This document shows, piece after piece, positions 60,121 through 64,000 of a stretch of 64,000 bases of DNA (positions are counted from its first letter, which is position 1; every line of letters begins with the position of its first letter). The stretch covers positions 539,519 through 603,518 of the forward strand of contig JAQFVV010006313.1 in assembly GCA_028023455.1 (NCBI GenBank), given 5' to 3'. The notes beneath the pieces are model-generated. The model saw only the letters and a program-made list of their open reading frames with translations. It was not told the DNA's origin and searched no databases. The position numbers and the translations under genes were made by a program. This stretch comes from Epiperipatus broadwayi (taxonomy: Eukaryota > Onychophora > Udeonychophora > Euonychophora > Peripatidae).

Positions 60121-63100
60121 ATTCAAAATTTTAAAAACAAATATCAATGAAATCAAGTTGCTATTTTTGTGATTGTTGAATGATGAAACAATTCTTTGTT
60201 TTTTGTTAAATTTTATTTCTTAATGTTTGACAAGTTCAAATATGATTTTGTAAAATATATTTCTATTTAAAACATATATTATGGCTGTATAAATTTTAAT
60301 TTAATATATTCTGATTAACAATAATGGTTTAATAGTAAAATCAAATATTGAAATTTTATAAATCTCTCACCAAAGAACACCAAATCTATCATAGTGTATG
60401 TCAACTAATAAAACATATCTTTGTCTTTACCTTGATCAACATAGGAGTGTAGTATAATATTGTAATTAATTGAAAATAATTACAGCCATAAAATTTTAGT
60501 ATTTAACAAGTTGGTCATTATTACAATATTTATATAAGGCAACATGTATTATATTTACATGATTTCCTGTCATTGTTACAAAACAGTGCAATAAATTATT
60601 TTTCTAGTGCATGTATATTTCAAACTGATTTTTCAGTTTTTTTCTTGTAATGTGGCAACAATAAAATATACATTATATATCATGATTGTAGTTATCATCT
60701 CTCTTTATTTATATTTAATTAAGTGTCTTTAAACCATCATTTTACATATCAATTTGTCTGTTTTTATAATTAAAATGTATGTGTTAAAAGATATTTAAAC
60801 TTTGCTATGAAAATTATCAATATATTAAACATTTGAGTTTTAGTAATGAACCAATATAATATTTATATAAGAAGAACAGCAATATTTATGAGAATTAATG
60901 CAATGATTCTAGATTAAATTTTACTAACATATTATCTATGAAGTAATTATCCTAAAAAGGTTCTTGCACATTATGTTAAAGTGTAAAGTTGAATAGTTTC
61001 TCTTCATGTTTTTGCACAGCAGTCATTGAAACTGCACATGCACTTTGTACTAAAAAGTTTTGTTTATTTGCCATACAAATTCTAATGCACTAACATATCT
61101 GAGCTAGAATTATGATATGAAATATGACAGTGTGTTTTGTACATTGACCAATAATGAAATAATATGCTAACATTAAATTTTTTTCTCGTTTTGTAGTGGG
61201 TTTCAGAATTTAGTAATGACAGAAAGAGAGAAAACAATCAAAATGGTCTATGAAAATACAAAACAAATTATCACATTTTATGCACTAACTTTTAATCCAG
61301 ACATGCTACTGTATATATGTTTTGTGAAAAGCTGAAACATCACAATTTGCACATATGTTGATTCAAAGATGACATTGCAGTTATCTTGGAGATAGATCAA
61401 TCACATTATATTTTAATGACCTTTAATATCGGGACAACTCTATAGATGGACTTATATATATATATTATGGAGTTATAACATTAAAATCCTTAAATTCTTG
61501 TTATCATTTTTTTATTTACTATTTCTATAAAGATACTTCTTATTTCAATTTTAATGTTTATATTGTCCAAATCTCAAAAGCTTTTGTGTAATAAAATTGT
61601 TGACTAATTGCAATTTTAGTTAAGCAATACTTTCATTATTCCCTGAATGGTGATTTTGTCCCCTTTAAAGATTTATTTTTTTCAGTGCTGATAAGCAATT
61701 CTAACATTTTTTTAGATATAAATAATGTATTCGCTCAGGTAATTTTATTTTTAAAGCTTAAAATGTAATTCCGATATATATATACAAAAAACAATTCCAA
61801 ACGTTGCGTCTAATAACATGAATACATTTGTGCTTTTATTTTGCATTAAATCTTTACCAAAGCTTTTGAACCTTTAATTAACATTAGAAAAATCCTCATT
61901 CTTTAATTTTTTTTCGAGCTTATTTCCAATCTTTAAAAAAAGTGTATTAAAAGTTAATATTTATTACTAAAATTAATTTATAATAAATGAAATATACAAG
62001 AACACGTATTTATACACATACATAAAGTTATCGTAAGTATTATATATTTTTATATAGTAATTGTTATGTTATACAGTGATTATTCAAATGTGTGACTAAT
62101 ATATATATATAAACAAGTTATTCATTTAATTTCATCACTATATGTATGAAATAAAGATGGATGAAATAAGTGATAAAATAAAAATTTCACCTTGTAATTA
62201 TTATAATAAACTTTCATTTTATTCACATATAAATACTAAAGTGATTTTTAGCATCTTAATCTGGATTTTTTTTAAAAAAAAAAATAGCGCTATTGTCAAC
62301 GCAAAAATTGAAATGTATCATTCATTAATCGAAAAATAATCGTGATTACACCGTGTCACATCAGCTACTTGAAGATTATGAGAAATAGTAAGCAATAAAC
62401 CATTCGCTTGTTATTTTTTATAAGAAAGTTTAAATAATTAAAGGCCAGAAAAAGATCTAGTCTTAAAAAACGTACCACCATTCAAGCATATAAGCGACGA
62501 TTTACTTCGACAAAATTTTAACTAAAATGTAAAAATAAACTAAAAACAGTAAACAAATTAAATATTTATAATAATAGCATAAAAATAAAAACATATTCAG
62601 TATATAAAATAATATTAAGTTGCCTTTTTATATGAGGGAAAAATAATAAAATGCGAGAGAGATAGAAGCCTTTTTTTTTAGATAAAAAAACTATCTGACA
62701 TTAAAGGCATTATGTTAGATATAAGCTGCTATTAAGATAAGTTAGGACTCTAATATAAAAAATAATGCAACAATTGAAATATACTCACAAACTAATATAC
62801 AATATACTTAATTTTTCATAAAGTGGTTGCTTTTTATAAAAAGTCTTTACTTAAATAGATTATTTGATTACATGAATGCACCAAATTGAAATTGTCCATA
62901 AAATAATAGTCAGTATATAATGCCTATTATCGATATAATAGTATAAATTAAGAACCCAGACCTTCCATGCATACCAAATTTTATTTAAGCTTACAATAAA
63001 TATCAGAGAGAGGATAAAAAATGTATTGCTAAACAAAAATATATAAGATGAAGTCTTGTGATAGAGTCATGTGGTATTTCCTTGCTTTACACCAAATCTT

Positions 63101-64000
63101 GGACACAGCATTGATATGTCTATAATTATTAAAAAACTAAGATACTACCTTATATAAATGCTGGACTGGTTTCAGATCTATATGATTATATATGACTAGA
63201 CAGCTTAGATTGAAAAAAAAAAACATTTATATGTTTATCAATTTTGCAGATAGTTTGATAATACAAAAGAGACATAAATAATAGAAGTTGATAAGAGGAT
63301 AAAATAAATTGTAAATTTTTACATACACTGTTCCAAGATTCAGAGCTCTTCATTAATGAAAACCATAAGCTTAAAACAATTATGGGGATAATGTTTAAAA
63401 TGATACAAATAAAAATGTATTAACCACTATCATCTTGCATTTATATTTACTTAATAAAGATTAAGTAATTGGCATAGGGATGATAAAAGCATATGCTGGT
63501 AAAACAATAATATGTAAGTTGAAGTCTTGTGACATTTTATTAGTTTATATCAAATACAGGTCATTTACTATTTTTGTATTACTAAAGTAGTTTATTGGTT
63601 TATTAATGATTGAAATATTTTGCATTATTAGACATGAATAAGTATATATGTATGTTTGCTTATTAAATACTTATTTCAATTTATATATGTAGAGACTATA
63701 TATTATGTTATTTGTATGGATATCATGTCATAAATTACATGACTTAATTTAATAAGCTTGTATTTACAAATGTAATACAATAAGCATGCTAATAGCACTA
63801 AACAAACTTTTTCCATTAATGCCTTACTATTATAATTTTGCTTTTGAGGCTTTTGGGATGTTATATTGTTAAGGCTATTATTGTCTGGTCTATCTGAATT
63901 TTGTTCAGTCCCATATGACTATTTAAATTAGATATCTAATCTTAAAGATAGAGTTGTCTGAAATTTTCAGATTTTCTACTGAATAGTGAAGTATTTGATA
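60121..64000. other. Gene-free A+T-rich region to the window end
   Basis: Short TA runs (61446-61465, 62099-62110) and homopolymers only. Frames such as 62142-62339 are of background composition. I saw no element ends, RNA genes or repeats shared with the rest of the window. Confidence 0.5.

Overview
This window looks like intergenic or intronic DNA from an extremely A+T-rich animal genome (by eye roughly three quarters A+T or more). I found no convincing host protein-coding gene, rRNA or intact tRNA gene. Almost everything recognisable is a broken transposable element or a simple repeat. The mixture of Penelope-like elements (PLEs) with hammerhead-ribozyme motifs, RTE-type LINEs, zinc-knuckle/APE LINEs, a Jockey/I-like LINE, hAT and Merlin-like DNA transposons and tRNA-derived SINEs points to an invertebrate metazoan. 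A degenerate CCCTAA patch fits a TTAGGG-telomere lineage, but only weakly. Species cannot be fixed from this sequence.

Layout. 0-5.5 kb: a truncated RTE 3' end beside a TA run, a 2-kb PLE with inverted ends (1296-3313), and two adjacent palindromes (5338-5448). 5.7-11.3 kb: a hAT-type MITE and a 956-bp Merlin-like element with an 8-bp target duplication. 13-18.2 kb: a decayed Jockey/I-like LINE, split by a 1.26-kb inverted-repeat transposon and running at its 3' end into a TTA-TAG-AGG microsatellite. 18.5-21 kb: a 2.48-kb element with ~284-bp terminal inverted repeats. 23.3-28.3 kb: a zinc-knuckle LINE on the minus strand. 29.1-30.4 kb: a hAT transposase pseudogene. 32.7-38.2 kb: a near-complete RTE interrupted by a PLE (34028-36473) with a 13-bp target duplication. 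38.8-40 kb: a palindromic repeat complex. 40.4-41.5 kb: an RTE relic carrying a SINE. 41.6-42.5 kb: trinucleotide arrays with an embedded 22-bp-arm hairpin. 43.1-48.8 kb: two further fragments of the zinc-knuckle LINE family. 49.5-49.85 kb: a PLE-end palindrome with a complete hammerhead core. 51.9-56.4 kb: the longest zinc-knuckle LINE. 56.5-56.9 kb: another PLE-end palindrome. 57.0-60.1 kb: a second near-full-length RTE. 60.1-64 kb: nothing recognisable.

The most interesting theme is architectural. Four separate loci (1.3-3.3, 34.0-36.5, 49.5-49.85 and 56.5-56.9 kb) share a plan of inverted arms, each arm carrying a hammerhead-like ribozyme in PLE style. Two of the four have no coding sequence at all. 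They may be non-autonomous, ribozyme-bearing palindromic derivatives of PLEs. The insertion order is readable: RTE before PLE at 34 kb, LINE before TIR element at 14 kb, and RTE before SINE at 41 kb. Every coding remnant described here is frameshifted or carries stops, so I infer none is active.
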